46,947 bases of DNA, from the NCBI RefSeq assembly GCF_001435935.1, contig NZ_AZGM01000020.1, positions 1 through 46,947 of the forward strand, in the 5' to 3' direction. This document shows, in pieces, positions 30,598 to 38,082 of this stretch. Under the pieces are notes generated by a model that made no database searches, had not been told where the DNA came from, and was given only the letters and a program-made list of their open reading frames with translations. The stretch is from Limosilactobacillus panis DSM 6035. Lineage in GTDB: Bacteria; Bacillota; Bacilli; Lactobacillales; Lactobacillaceae. The position numbers were made by a program, and so were the translations under genes. The stretch's first letter is position 1, and the number at the start of each line of letters is the position of its first letter.

Positions 30598-31464
30598 ATG
30601 AAAAAACTATTTAAAATTTTGTTGAGTCTACTGACCGGATTCATTCTTATCGGGGCTGGAATTCAGGCTTACCTGTTGCGAGGAACAGCAGGTGTCCCAC
30701 TAACTAGGGCAAAGTACCGGTCCGATGTTCGTTATTCTTCAACACCGACCATTCTTATTCCTGGTTGGGGCGGCAACACGGTGACCTACCAAAAACTAAT
30801 CAATTATTACCAAGAGCGCCACATTGCGCAGAAAACCCTCACTGTCTGGATTTCACCATGGGGAAACATCCGCGTCACTGGTCACCTCAATAAGGGAGAT
30901 AAGAATGCACTGATCCAGGTCCTATATGATTGGAACTACGATTCAACATTTCATCCCCAGGTCAAGCAGCTTTCCAGGGCATTGTCATACCTGCATAGTC
31001 GTTACCACATCGACCGGACGAATGTAATTGTTCATTCGTATGGAGGAACCGAGTTTATGCATGCCTACCTCAACTCACCCCAGCTGCAAAAGGATCTTCA
31101 GTTGAACAAAGTCGTCTTTTTAGGGGTGCCAGTCGAGGAAAGCCTTTCATCACGGTTAAATTACCACTACCACCTGATTAAGCATTCGCGAGATAAAAAC
31201 TTTATTCGTCTACGTAAACAGATGAAGGATTGGCAACCAACCGGGAAGTTAACAATCTACAACTTTATGGGAACTAAACCCGGAAGTACCCACACTGACG
31301 GCGAAGTACCGCTGATCCAGTCGGAAATGTTGAAGTCCTTAATTAAGGGCCACCCGACAATTCAGTACTATCAAAAGGTTTATCCCCAAACCACCCATCG
31401 GCAACTACACGACCGGGCGGTGATTCTTAATCAAATCGCAGATAAGTTATGGATGAAGGAGTAA
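30598..31464 (+). CDS. DUF915-type alpha/beta hydrolase with N-terminal membrane anchor
   Basis: Predicted extracytoplasmic hydrolase of 288 aa. I use the ATG at 30598, with AGGGG nine bases upstream; the ATG at 30589 abuts that site. An N-terminal hydrophobic segment (about 5-24, FKILLSLLTGFILIGAGIQAY) acts as signal or anchor. The oxyanion region is PTILIPGWGGN. The nucleophile motif reads VHSYGG (GxSxG variant with Ser). An acid in HTDGEVP and a His in THRQLHDRAVI complete a plausible triad. Lactobacilli carry several such genes; some act on esters or on host bile or cell-surface compounds, but the substrate here is unknown. Confidence 0.85.
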   Translation: MKKLFKILLSLLTGFILIGAGIQAYLLRGTAGVPLTRAKYRSDVRYSSTPTILIPGWGGNTVTYQKLINYYQERHIAQKTLTVWISPWGNIRVTGHLNKGDKNALIQVLYDWNYDSTFHPQVKQLSRALSYLHSRYHIDRTNVIVHSYGGTEFMHAYLNSPQLQKDLQLNKVVFLGVPVEESLSSRLNYHYHLIKHSRDKNFIRLRKQMKDWQPTGKLTIYNFMGTKPGSTHTDGEVPLIQSEMLKSLIKGHPTIQYYQKVYPQTTHRQLHDRAVILNQIADKLWMKE

Positions 31465-31468
31465 TAGG

Positions 31469-31630
31469 ATGAAAAAAGAACATGGTCAAGTAACTGGGGT
31501 AATTTGGCGGGGCCCTGACGACTTAGAAACCTACCAAAAGCTTCGCCAGTATTCCTTGAAGAAGGGAATTAGTGTTTCGGCCGCGGTAAAGTTGATCATT
31601 AGCCAAACGTTAAACGCAATTGAAAAGTAG
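31469..31630 (+). CDS. Small ribbon-helix-helix-like protein
   Basis: A 53-aa ORF starts five bases after the DUF915 stop, with AGGAG inside the end of that gene. The sequence (VTGVIWRGPDDLETYQKLRQ, then SLKKGISVSAAVKLIISQTL) has a beta strand followed by two helices, as in CopG/RHH DNA-binding proteins or ParD-like antitoxins. No toxin gene adjoins it; the next gene, ndt, follows 29 bases later. It may be a small autoregulator. The fold assignment is by pattern only. Confidence 0.6.
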   Translation: MKKEHGQVTGVIWRGPDDLETYQKLRQYSLKKGISVSAAVKLIISQTLNAIEK

Positions 31631-31659
31631 CTTTAATAAAGAGAGGATATTAGTAAGAA

Positions 31660-32136
31660 ATGACAAAGAGCAAAACCGTTTACTTTTGTGCCGGCTGGTT
31701 TACTGACAAACAGAACAAAGCTTATCAAGACGCAATGGCCGCCATCAAGAAGAACCCGACCATTGACCTAGAAAACTCTTATGTTCCTTTGCAGCACCAG
31801 TATAAGGGGCTACGGGTAGATGAACACCCGGAACTTTTGAAAGACCGTGAGTGGGCAACTGCCACTTACAATGGCGACCGGGTTGGCGTCGCAACGTCTG
31901 ACATGTTGCTTGCTGTGTACATTCCGGAAGAGGAAGACATCGGCATGGGTGTCGAACTCGGCATGGCTCAAGCACTTGGTAAGTACATTACAGTGGTTAT
32001 TCCTGATGAATACTATGGTAGCTCAATTAATTTGATGAGCTGGGGAATTGCTGACAACTTCATTAAGATGTCTGAATTAGCCAACTATGATTTTAATAAA
32101 CCAGGCTTCAACTTTTACGCGGGAGCCGTGTATTAA
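31660..32136 (+). CDS. ntd: Nucleoside 2-deoxyribosyltransferase
   Basis: Enzyme of 158 aa that swaps purine or pyrimidine bases on 2-deoxyribonucleosides, a salvage activity typical of lactobacilli. It closely follows the well-studied Lactobacillus enzymes: YFCAGWFTDKQNKAY at the N-terminus, DLENSYVPLQHQYKG, REWATATYNGD, and the nucleophile E99 in MGVELGMAQA. The C-terminal GFNFYAGAVY ends at the expected residue. AGAGAGGATATT precedes the ATG. Full length with no missing key residue. Confidence 0.96.
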   Translation: MTKSKTVYFCAGWFTDKQNKAYQDAMAAIKKNPTIDLENSYVPLQHQYKGLRVDEHPELLKDREWATATYNGDRVGVATSDMLLAVYIPEEEDIGMGVELGMAQALGKYITVVIPDEYYGSSINLMSWGIADNFIKMSELANYDFNKPGFNFYAGAVY

Positions 32137-32146
32137 TAGACGTGAG

Positions 32147-32187
32147 AAAAAAAGGTGGAAATAATGGTCACTTTCCCACCCTTTTTA
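32147..32187 (+). terminator. Terminator after the deoxyribosyltransferase gene
   Basis: An A-run plus GGTGG (32147-32161) pairs with CCACC plus a T-run (32172-32187). One internal mismatch is present. Confidence 0.75.
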
Positions 32188-32248
32188 TTTGGTCCCCAGT
32201 TATAGATATTTTTGTATAATCGGGGATAATACTAATTAACACTGTCGT

Positions 32249-32262
32249 GGGTAACGCTTACA
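32249..32262 (-). promoter_or_regulatory. Candidate cre (CcpA) site overlapping a 17-bp palindrome before lutA
   Basis: On the minus strand TGTAAGCGTTACCC matches the cre consensus TGWAARCGYTWNCW at 13 of 14 positions. The same bases are part of the perfect palindrome CGCTTACA-A-TGTAAGCG (32255-32271), which could be the operator of a LutR-type regulator. A -10 hexamer TATAAT lies at 32215-32220, so both sites are downstream of the start, in a road-block position. Carbon catabolite repression of lactate use is therefore plausible. Confidence 0.55.
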
Positions 32263-32287
32263 ATGTAAGCGGGTGATAGATGAAGAA

Positions 32288-32331
32288 GGGAGGAAGCTCA
32301 CCCCTTAATTTGCGGGGTAGAGCGTTAAATC
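32288..32331 (+). promoter_or_regulatory. Shine-Dalgarno separated from lutA start by a hairpin
   Basis: The strong site GGGAGGAA (32288-32295) is 36 bases from the lutA ATG, too far to work directly. Between them GCTC-A-CCCC (32296-32304) pairs with GGGG-TA-GAGC (32314-32323). Folding this hairpin leaves only eight unpaired bases (32324-32331) between the site and the ATG, a normal distance. No better ribosome binding site lies close to the ATG. Confidence 0.5.
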
Positions 32332-33141
32332 ATGGATAATCAGCCACGCGTGTGCATTTTTTCATCATGTCTAGTTGATTTACTTTTTCCAAATGTTGGT
32401 AAGGCAATGGTGCAGGTCCTAGAACGACTGGGGTGTAAGACCTTTTTGCCAAAGAAGCAGGTCTGTTGCGGCCAGCCGACTTATAACAGTGGTTATTCTA
32501 AGGGGTCACTAAAGACGTTCAAAAACGAGATTGACGCCCTCTTGAGTATTGATGCCGACTATATCGTGGGGCCCACTGGTTCCTGTGTATTCATGATTAA
32601 AGAATATGCGGGGATCTTAGCAGACGATCCAGTTTATGGCCCACGGGCAAAGAAGCTGGCTGATAAGATTTGCGAATTTAGCCAATTCATTTATCGGGTG
32701 CTTGGCATTATTGATTGTGGAGCGGAGTTAGATGCTACTATTACGGTCCACCGTTCATGTCACATGACCCGCCTGCTCGGTGAACGGACAGCGCCGTTTG
32801 TCCTTTTAGATCATGTTAAGGGGATTAAACGGGTTCCCCTGCATAACGTTCAACTATGCTGCGGTTTCGGGGGAACGTTCTCGGCTAAGGAACCTGAATT
32901 GTCGACGGCAATGGTTCAGGACAAGGTCAAAAATATTATGGATACAAAGGCCGATATTCTTGTAGGAATGGAAACTTCGTGTCTAATGAATATTGCCGGT
33001 TACATGAACCGTCATGGTGACCACATTAAGGTGATGCACATTGCGGAAGTGCTTAATCACGATGTTGACCCAAGCCGAATTAAGTACATTAAAGACACCA
33101 ACGAACCAGTTGTCCCAGCCAATGGGGAAGGAGTGTTTTAG
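32332..33141 (+). CDS. lutA: L-lactate utilisation Fe-S protein LutA
   Basis: First gene of lutABC, 269 aa. LutABC oxidises L-lactate to pyruvate in Bacillus, independent of classical lactate dehydrogenase. LutA carries two CCG (cysteine-rich) domains: FSSCLVDLLFPNVG with KKQVCCGQPTYNSG, and VHRSCHMTRLLGE with VQLCCGFGGTFSAKEP. These CCG repeats bind iron-sulfur or zinc centres, as in heterodisulfide reductase. The start is the ATG at 32332. lutB follows after three bases. Expression is probably under carbon catabolite control through the upstream cre site. Confidence 0.94.
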   Translation: MDNQPRVCIFSSCLVDLLFPNVGKAMVQVLERLGCKTFLPKKQVCCGQPTYNSGYSKGSLKTFKNEIDALLSIDADYIVGPTGSCVFMIKEYAGILADDPVYGPRAKKLADKICEFSQFIYRVLGIIDCGAELDATITVHRSCHMTRLLGERTAPFVLLDHVKGIKRVPLHNVQLCCGFGGTFSAKEPELSTAMVQDKVKNIMDTKADILVGMETSCLMNIAGYMNRHGDHIKVMHIAEVLNHDVDPSRIKYIKDTNEPVVPANGEGVF

Positions 33142-33144
33142 ACT

Positions 33145-34659
33145 ATGGGAATTTCAACAAGTGATAAGCCGTTTATAACGCGGGTCAAAGAAGACGAAGC
33201 TGACCACTTCATGCGGGCAGCCGTCGCCAAGGCTCAGGATGCGCAATTCATCAAGCGAACGCAAGCCCGGCGCGAGCTTGGTAATTGGAACGAGTGGCGC
33301 GATTTAGCGGAACAAATTCGTCAACACGTCTTAAAATACCTTCCTGACTACCTGGAGGAGTTTGCTGACAATGTTGAAAAACAGGACGGCCACGTTTTCT
33401 TTGCCAAAGATGAAGACGAAGCTCACAATTTTATCAAGGAATTAGCGATTGCCAAAAAGGCGAAGAATATTGTCAAATCCAAGTCAATGGTCACTACTGA
33501 AATTGACCTTGATAAAACGCTGCTTTCAATTCCGGGCGCTAACCTGTTAGAGAGTGACCTCGCTGAGTTTATCCTTCAGGAGGATAACTGGGATGAACCA
33601 ACTCACATTGTCTTCCCAACCCTCCACAAAAACCGGGACCAGATCCAAAGGGAATTCCAAAAGCTCGGTTATGATGGTGATGACGATCCCCAACATGAAG
33701 CTCGCTTTGTCCGCGGTTACCTCCGGAAGTACTTCATGAAGGCGGACTTTGGAATCACCGGTTGTAACTTTGCAATCGCCGATAACGGAATGATTAACCT
33801 GGATACCAATGAAGGTAACGCTGACATCACGATGGCTATTCCTAAGACTCAGGTGGTCGTAATGGGAATGGAGCGAATCGTCCCAAGCATGAAGGAAGCG
33901 GAAGTTCTCGACAACATGCTCGCCCGGAGCGCTGTGGGGCAAAAGCTCACTACTTACTGTACCTTTACCGGCCGGAAAAAGGGCGGCGAAGTTGATGGCC
34001 CTGATGATTTCTGGGTTGTAATTGTGGACGATGGTCGTTCCAAGGCACTGGGGACCGAATTTGAACCGATTCTGCAGTGCATCCGTTGTGGAGCCTGCAT
34101 GAACGTTTGCCCAGTTTACCGGCAGGTTGGTGGAAAAGGCTACGGTTCAATTTATCCTGGGCCTTTAGGAGAAGTCCTTTCCCCAATCTTAGGGGGCTAT
34201 GAGAAGTTTAAGGACCTTCCCTATGCCTGCTCACTTTGTGCAGCTTGCACCGAAACCTGCCCAGTAAAAATTCCGCTCCAGCACCTGATTCGTGAGCACC
34301 GGATTGTCGAGATGGATGGTAAGCATATGGACCATAGTATGACCAACCTGATCCTAAAGATGGTTGGCAAGGGAACCCAATCCCCATTCCTGTTTGGTTC
34401 TGCCATGAAGATGGCCCATCCTGCAAGTAACATGTTCTCACAAACGGAACAGCCCGGGGCCGTTGAAGGAATGTATGATGAAGGAAAAATTGACTACGTA
34501 CCGAAGATTGTGCCAAAGTTAATTCATGGTTGGATTGACACGCGGGACGTCCCTCGGCCAGTAAAGGCAAAGGAGAACTTCCGGCACTGGTTTAAAGATC
34601 ACAAACCAGAAGAGATGGCACCAGTAGTAAAAAAGGAAGGGGGGCATGCCAATGACTAG
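33145..34659 (+). CDS. lutB: L-lactate utilisation Fe-S protein LutB
   Basis: Central lut subunit of 504 aa. Residues about 60-300 form a LUD domain (KNIVKSKSMVTTEIDLD, FGITGCNFAIADNGMINLD and NEGN). Two 4Fe-4S motifs follow: CIRCGACMNVCPVYR and CSLCAACTETCPVKIP. The C-terminal DUF3390 region contains the RHWF segment. GGAAGGAG lies upstream of the ATG inside the lutA end. It overlaps lutC by 14 bases. The three proteins probably act as a cytoplasmic complex that passes electrons from lactate to an unknown acceptor. Confidence 0.95.
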   Translation: MGISTSDKPFITRVKEDEADHFMRAAVAKAQDAQFIKRTQARRELGNWNEWRDLAEQIRQHVLKYLPDYLEEFADNVEKQDGHVFFAKDEDEAHNFIKELAIAKKAKNIVKSKSMVTTEIDLDKTLLSIPGANLLESDLAEFILQEDNWDEPTHIVFPTLHKNRDQIQREFQKLGYDGDDDPQHEARFVRGYLRKYFMKADFGITGCNFAIADNGMINLDTNEGNADITMAIPKTQVVVMGMERIVPSMKEAEVLDNMLARSAVGQKLTTYCTFTGRKKGGEVDGPDDFWVVIVDDGRSKALGTEFEPILQCIRCGACMNVCPVYRQVGGKGYGSIYPGPLGEVLSPILGGYEKFKDLPYACSLCAACTETCPVKIPLQHLIREHRIVEMDGKHMDHSMTNLILKMVGKGTQSPFLFGSAMKMAHPASNMFSQTEQPGAVEGMYDEGKIDYVPKIVPKLIHGWIDTRDVPRPVKAKENFRHWFKDHKPEEMAPVVKKEGGHAND

Positions 34660-35386
34660 TCTGCTTGACCAAGCAAATAATAAGGATAATCGTGAACAGT
34701 TCTTGAACCGGATTGCAAAGGCAGCCGGTCGTCCTCGTCATGCGTTGAAGGATCACCCATTTAAGCCCCTTAATACCCTTCCTGATGACTTGTTAGCGGA
34801 TAAGAGTCCGGAAGAACTGCTTAACATTGCTATTAAAAACAGTGAATCAGTAAATGCTCAGGTGGTATTAAAGCCGGCCGCTCAATTAGCCGATTTTCTT
34901 ACCGCATATGCTAAGCAGGAAAATATTAGTCACCTTTTGCTGCCAAACAATACCCCGGAAGAATGGGAAAAGTATGGCCTGATGGAATGGAGCAAGAATC
35001 CCGGCGTGGAAAACGTTGCTGTCTGGTCAGATAAACTGAGCCGGCAGGAAAATGAGGAGAATGCCAACCAAGCCGACCTCGCCGTGGGAATGGGTGATTA
35101 TTTGATTGCCGCCACTGGAACCGTTACGGTAATCAACCGGTCAGCTCAGGGGCGGGGCTTCGATTACCTTCCAACCCGGTTGCTTTTGATCGTTCCAAAG
35201 AGCGGTCTTGTTAAGTCTACACGGGAGGCGGTCAACAAGTATAATGAGCAAACCGCCAATGGCCTGTCGACGTCTACGTTTAACTTCATTTCGGGCCCTT
35301 CCAATTCGGGTGATATTGAAATGGAATTAGTCGTGGGGGTCCATGGTCCCGTTGAATGTACCTACCTTATTGTTGAAGATCGGTAA
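34646..35386 (+). CDS. lutC: L-lactate utilisation protein LutC (LUD domain)
   Basis: Last lut gene, 246 aa, LUD domain (DUF162). It starts at the ATG at 34646 or, two codons later, 34652; AAGGAAGGGGGG lies upstream in lutB. Family marks are ADLAVGMGDYLIAATGTVTV, RLLLIVPKSGLVKSTREA and the terminal SGPSNSGDIEMELVVGVHGP, the conserved SxTADI-like tail with D/E. It lacks cysteine clusters, as expected. Confidence 0.94.
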   Translation: MPMTSLLDQANNKDNREQFLNRIAKAAGRPRHALKDHPFKPLNTLPDDLLADKSPEELLNIAIKNSESVNAQVVLKPAAQLADFLTAYAKQENISHLLLPNNTPEEWEKYGLMEWSKNPGVENVAVWSDKLSRQENEENANQADLAVGMGDYLIAATGTVTVINRSAQGRGFDYLPTRLLLIVPKSGLVKSTREAVNKYNEQTANGLSTSTFNFISGPSNSGDIEMELVVGVHGPVECTYLIVEDR

Positions 35387-35433
35387 AATAAAGTCCCCGG
35401 TACCTGTATAATAGATACCAGGGATTTTATTTT
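35385..35433 (+). terminator. Terminator of lutABC
   Basis: Long stem pairing 35385-35402 with 35416-35433 (AAAATAAAGTCCC core and its complement, two mismatches), flanked by A- and T-rich arms. Confidence 0.88.
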
Positions 35434-35453
35434 GTCTAAATGGAGGAAAATTA

Positions 35454-36164
35454 ATGACAAGAACTAATAATCACTCTGAAAAAGAGGTAAGCCAGCTTTT
35501 CTCACGAATTGCTGGGCGCTATGACCTAATGAATAACGTAATTAGTTTAGGAACCCAGGAACTCTGGCGAAAAAAGCTCTTTCAACAATTAAAGGTTGCC
35601 CCAGGAGCAGATTGTTTGGACCTGTGTTGCGGAACCGGTGACCTAACGATTGAACTAGCTCGGCGATCAGGACCGAGTGGTCGGGTAATCGGTCTCGACT
35701 TTAACGCTGCCATGCTGGCAATTGCGGATAAGAAGATCCGCCAATTAGACCTCAGCAAGGACATTGAACTGGTCCAGGCCGATGCCATGCACCTGCCATT
35801 TCCCGATAACTCCTTCTCGGTGGTGACGATTGGCTTTGGCCTGCGTAATGTTCCAGATGCGGATCAAGTATTAACGGAGAGTTACCGGGTACTCAAGAAG
35901 GGCGGACAATTTGCCTGCCTTGAGATGTCCCAGCCGACGAACCCTCTCGTAAAAGCTGGCTGGCGGGCGTACTTCAGGTTCTTCCCCTGGCTGGCCCAGT
36001 TAGCAGGAGCCAGCCGTAAGGACTACCGTTACCTCAAGCAGACGGCCCAGGAGTTTGTGTCCGCCAAGCAGCTGCTTGCCATGATGAAGGTGGCTGGTTT
36101 CAAGAACTGTACCTATTCGCCGCTCAACATGGGAGCTGCTGCCCTCCATATTGGTTACAAGTGA
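35454..36164 (+). CDS. menG: Demethylmenaquinone methyltransferase (UbiE/MenG family)
   Basis: SAM-dependent methyltransferase of 236 aa. Motif I is DLCCGTGDLTIELA (about residues 56-69). IGLDFNAAMLAIA, ADAMHLPFPDNSF and the family signature GFGLRNVPD follow. The C-terminal GMAALHIGYK-like end is normal. TGGAGGAAAA precedes the ATG. It catalyses the last step of menaquinone synthesis. In this window menaquinol is the electron donor expected for NarI, so the gene fits the respiratory theme although it is 22 kb away. Its last ten bases overlap the convergent HAD gene. Confidence 0.93.
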   Translation: MTRTNNHSEKEVSQLFSRIAGRYDLMNNVISLGTQELWRKKLFQQLKVAPGADCLDLCCGTGDLTIELARRSGPSGRVIGLDFNAAMLAIADKKIRQLDLSKDIELVQADAMHLPFPDNSFSVVTIGFGLRNVPDADQVLTESYRVLKKGGQFACLEMSQPTNPLVKAGWRAYFRFFPWLAQLAGASRKDYRYLKQTAQEFVSAKQLLAMMKVAGFKNCTYSPLNMGAAALHIGYK

Positions 36165-36952
36165 AAGAGACGCTCGACTTCTTTTAGTAATCCGGCGTGA
36201 TTATTATCGAAGGTGGTAACCTGGTCAGCAACCGCCAAGAGGTCTGGCGTAGCGTTCTTCATTGCTATGCCCCGGCCGGCCGCCCTGAGCATTTCAATAT
36301 CGTTTGAGGTGTCCCCGAACGCAATTAGTTGCCGGAGGTTGCCGCCGGTTTGTTTAACGAATTGCTCCAGCCCAGCCGCCTTGTTTACTCCAGCCGGGAT
36401 AATGTCGATCCCAAACGCCCCACTGTAGGTAGCGTTAACCGTTGGAAAGGCCTGATTAATCTTTCGAACAATCGTGTTAACTTTTTCCAGGCGGGGCCGT
36501 TGTTTAAACCAGCTAACGTTCAGGTTGTAGATGGGTTCCGTGATATCGGCTAACTGGTGAAAGTAAGCATGATGGGGATAAAAGGGAACTGGAACATTAA
36601 TGAATTGGTCAGCAATGTAAGTTTGGCTAGCTCCTGAAACCGACAGCAGATCTGGGGTCGGAAGGGTGCTGATGAACCTGAGTAATTCCTCAAGGACGGG
36701 GCGCTGGTGGGGATAATCACTGTTTTCCCGACCATTAACGAAGATCCGTCCACCGTTTTCGGCGACGAAGTTATTTACTTTCCCCTTGAACATGGTCAGT
36801 AAGGCGTCTAAACTGTTTCCGCTGGCGATAATGAAGGTGATGCCACGCTGCTGAAGAGCAGTAATATCTTTAACGAGCCGTTTTTCATCATAGTGATCAT
36901 GGTCGTCTAACAGGGTGCCATCAACATCTACCGCAATGTATTTAATCTTCAT
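36155..36952 (-). CDS. Cof-type HAD-IIB sugar-phosphatase-like hydrolase
   Basis: Haloacid dehalogenase-family phosphatase of 265 aa with a C2-type cap. Motif I is YIAVDVDGTLLDD with D9 (nucleophile) and D11. Motif II is FIIASGNS, motif III lysine is in IIPAGVNKAAGLEQF, and motif IV is IAFGDTSNDIEML. AAGGAGG lies before the ATG. A minus-strand extended -10 (TGTTATAAT, complement of 36976-36984) is a likely promoter. Such enzymes act on sugar phosphates, nucleotides or flavins; the substrate is not evident. Convergent with menG. Confidence 0.92.
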   Translation of the reverse strand: MKIKYIAVDVDGTLLDDHDHYDEKRLVKDITALQQRGITFIIASGNSLDALLTMFKGKVNNFVAENGGRIFVNGRENSDYPHQRPVLEELLRFISTLPTPDLLSVSGASQTYIADQFINVPVPFYPHHAYFHQLADITEPIYNLNVSWFKQRPRLEKVNTIVRKINQAFPTVNATYSGAFGIDIIPAGVNKAAGLEQFVKQTGGNLRQLIAFGDTSNDIEMLRAAGRGIAMKNATPDLLAVADQVTTFDNNHAGLLKEVERLFHL

Positions 36953-37041
36953 CGTTAGTCCTCCTTGTTAGATTGATTATAACAGGGGTGGTGTTTGTTT
37001 GCTTTAACTTTTGAAGTGGGGTGCTATAATTAAACTGTTGG

Positions 37042-37113
37042 GCGCCCTTAGTGTAACGGATAGCACATGAGATTTCGGTCCTCATAATCCGAGTTCAAGT
37101 CTCGGGGGGCGCA
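37042..37113 (+). tRNA. tRNA-Arg (anticodon UCG)
   Basis: 72-nt tRNA. The acceptor stem GCGCCCT pairs with GGGGCGC (one G-U). The D arm is GTGT/GCAC with loop AACGGATA. The anticodon arm (37068-37084) has loop TTTCGGT, giving anticodon TCG at 37075-37077. The T arm is CCGAG-TTCAAGT-CTCGG, and the discriminator is A37113. CCA is not encoded. The closing anticodon-stem pair is A37072 with C37080, a mismatch. An extended -10 promoter (TGCTATAAT) ends at 37030. A T-run follows the 3' end. Confidence 0.93.
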
Positions 37114-37150
37114 TTTTTTAAGAGTCGTGAAGAGTCTTGTAAAATTGTAG

Positions 37151-37200
37151 AACCGCTGTAAACGCCGTAAAGACGGTACTTTGCAGCGGTTTTTATTTTT
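37151..37200 (+). terminator. Terminator downstream of the tRNA
   Basis: AACCGCTGTAAA (37151-37162) pairs with TTTGCAGCGGTT (37180-37191), one wobble, with an inner CCGT/ACGG helix, followed by TTTTATTTTT. Confidence 0.85.
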
Positions 37201-37201
37201 A

Positions 37202-37399
37202 ATGAATCCTGAGGAAAACTGTGAAAATTTATTTTTGGCACACATTGCTCGCCGAGCTCATTTAAGATTACTGACTAAGAATAACTATCAAAAACATGAT
37301 AATTTCCTATTTTATGAAATTTCAGCAAGCTCGCTCTATTTTGGCCTTGGTGACAATCTTCTCTGCCTAATTCCCCAAGAAGAGGGTGAATTATGCTAA
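37202..37399 (+). CDS. Doubtful small ORF
   Basis: A 65-codon ATG ORF lies between the tRNA terminator and the YwlG-family gene. It has no ribosome binding site (the terminator T-run directly precedes the ATG), and its predicted sequence, with segments such as CENLFLAHIARRAHLRLL and SASSLYFGLGDNLLCLIP, is not recognised. Composition is plausible for protein, so it may be a remnant of a longer gene. The stretch otherwise holds only a -10-like TATGCT at about 37393. Confidence 0.25.
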   Translation: MNPEENCENLFLAHIARRAHLRLLTKNNYQKHDNFLFYEISASSLYFGLGDNLLCLIPQEEGELC

Positions 37400-37429
37400 A
37401 CTATGGAAGTTAAAGGGAGGGGTATTTTA

Positions 37430-38014
37430 ATGAGTATTGACCTAACGCAAATCAAGAAACAGACCAAGCAAGGCCTTACTGAGCTGCTCAACCAGGCTCA
37501 CCTCCAACAAGGAGATGTCCTCGCAGTGGGCCTGAGTACAAGTGAAGTGCGCGCTGAACAAATTGGTGAAGCCCCAAGTATGGAAATTGGCCGGGCCGTC
37601 ATCAAAACAATCATTGAAACGCTGCGACCGTTAGGCATTCACCTTGCTGTTCAGGGCTGTCAGCACCTGAACCGCGCCCTCGTTGTCGAACGGGCCGTCG
37701 CAAAGGAACGCGGGCTCGAAATCGTGATGGTGTACCCGCAGATCCATGCCGGTGGTGCGGGACAAATTGCGGCTTTTGAAAATATGGATGACCCAGTCGA
37801 AGTCGAGCACATTCAGGCCGAGGCGGGGATGGACATTGGTGATACGTCCATCGGGATGCAGGTCAAGTTTGTCCAGGTCCCGGTCAGGACCTCAATTAAG
37901 GAAATTGGCAATGCTCACACGACCTACCTGCGTTCTCGGCCAAAATATATTGGGGGACCACGGGCAAAATATGAATGGGATCCCTTCAACAAGAAAAGTT
38001 TTGCTAATAACTAG
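37430..38014 (+). CDS. YwlG-family protein (TIGR01440, UPF0340)
   Basis: Protein of 194 aa in a conserved Firmicutes family of unknown biochemical role. I place the start at the ATG at 37430, which has AAAGGGAGGGG upstream. Family features are DVLAVGLSTSEVRAEQIGE near residue 30, the AVQGCQHLNRALVVER segment, and VYPQIHAGGAGQIAAFE. The C-terminus YIGGPRAKYEWD is also conserved. In other Firmicutes it is often found near glyA or upp; here it follows the tRNA. No function is proposed. Confidence 0.9.
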   Translation: MSIDLTQIKKQTKQGLTELLNQAHLQQGDVLAVGLSTSEVRAEQIGEAPSMEIGRAVIKTIIETLRPLGIHLAVQGCQHLNRALVVERAVAKERGLEIVMVYPQIHAGGAGQIAAFENMDDPVEVEHIQAEAGMDIGDTSIGMQVKFVQVPVRTSIKEIGNAHTTYLRSRPKYIGGPRAKYEWDPFNKKSFANN

Positions 38015-38082
38015 ACCTTTTCTTGAATAATTCGTGATAGAATAGAAAAAGATATCTTAAAAATGAATGGTGTTATATAAAA

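Noticed and set aside
37042-37430. tRNA-Arg considered as a prophage or island attachment site
   Set aside because: No integrase and no repeated copy of the tRNA 3' end was seen nearby.
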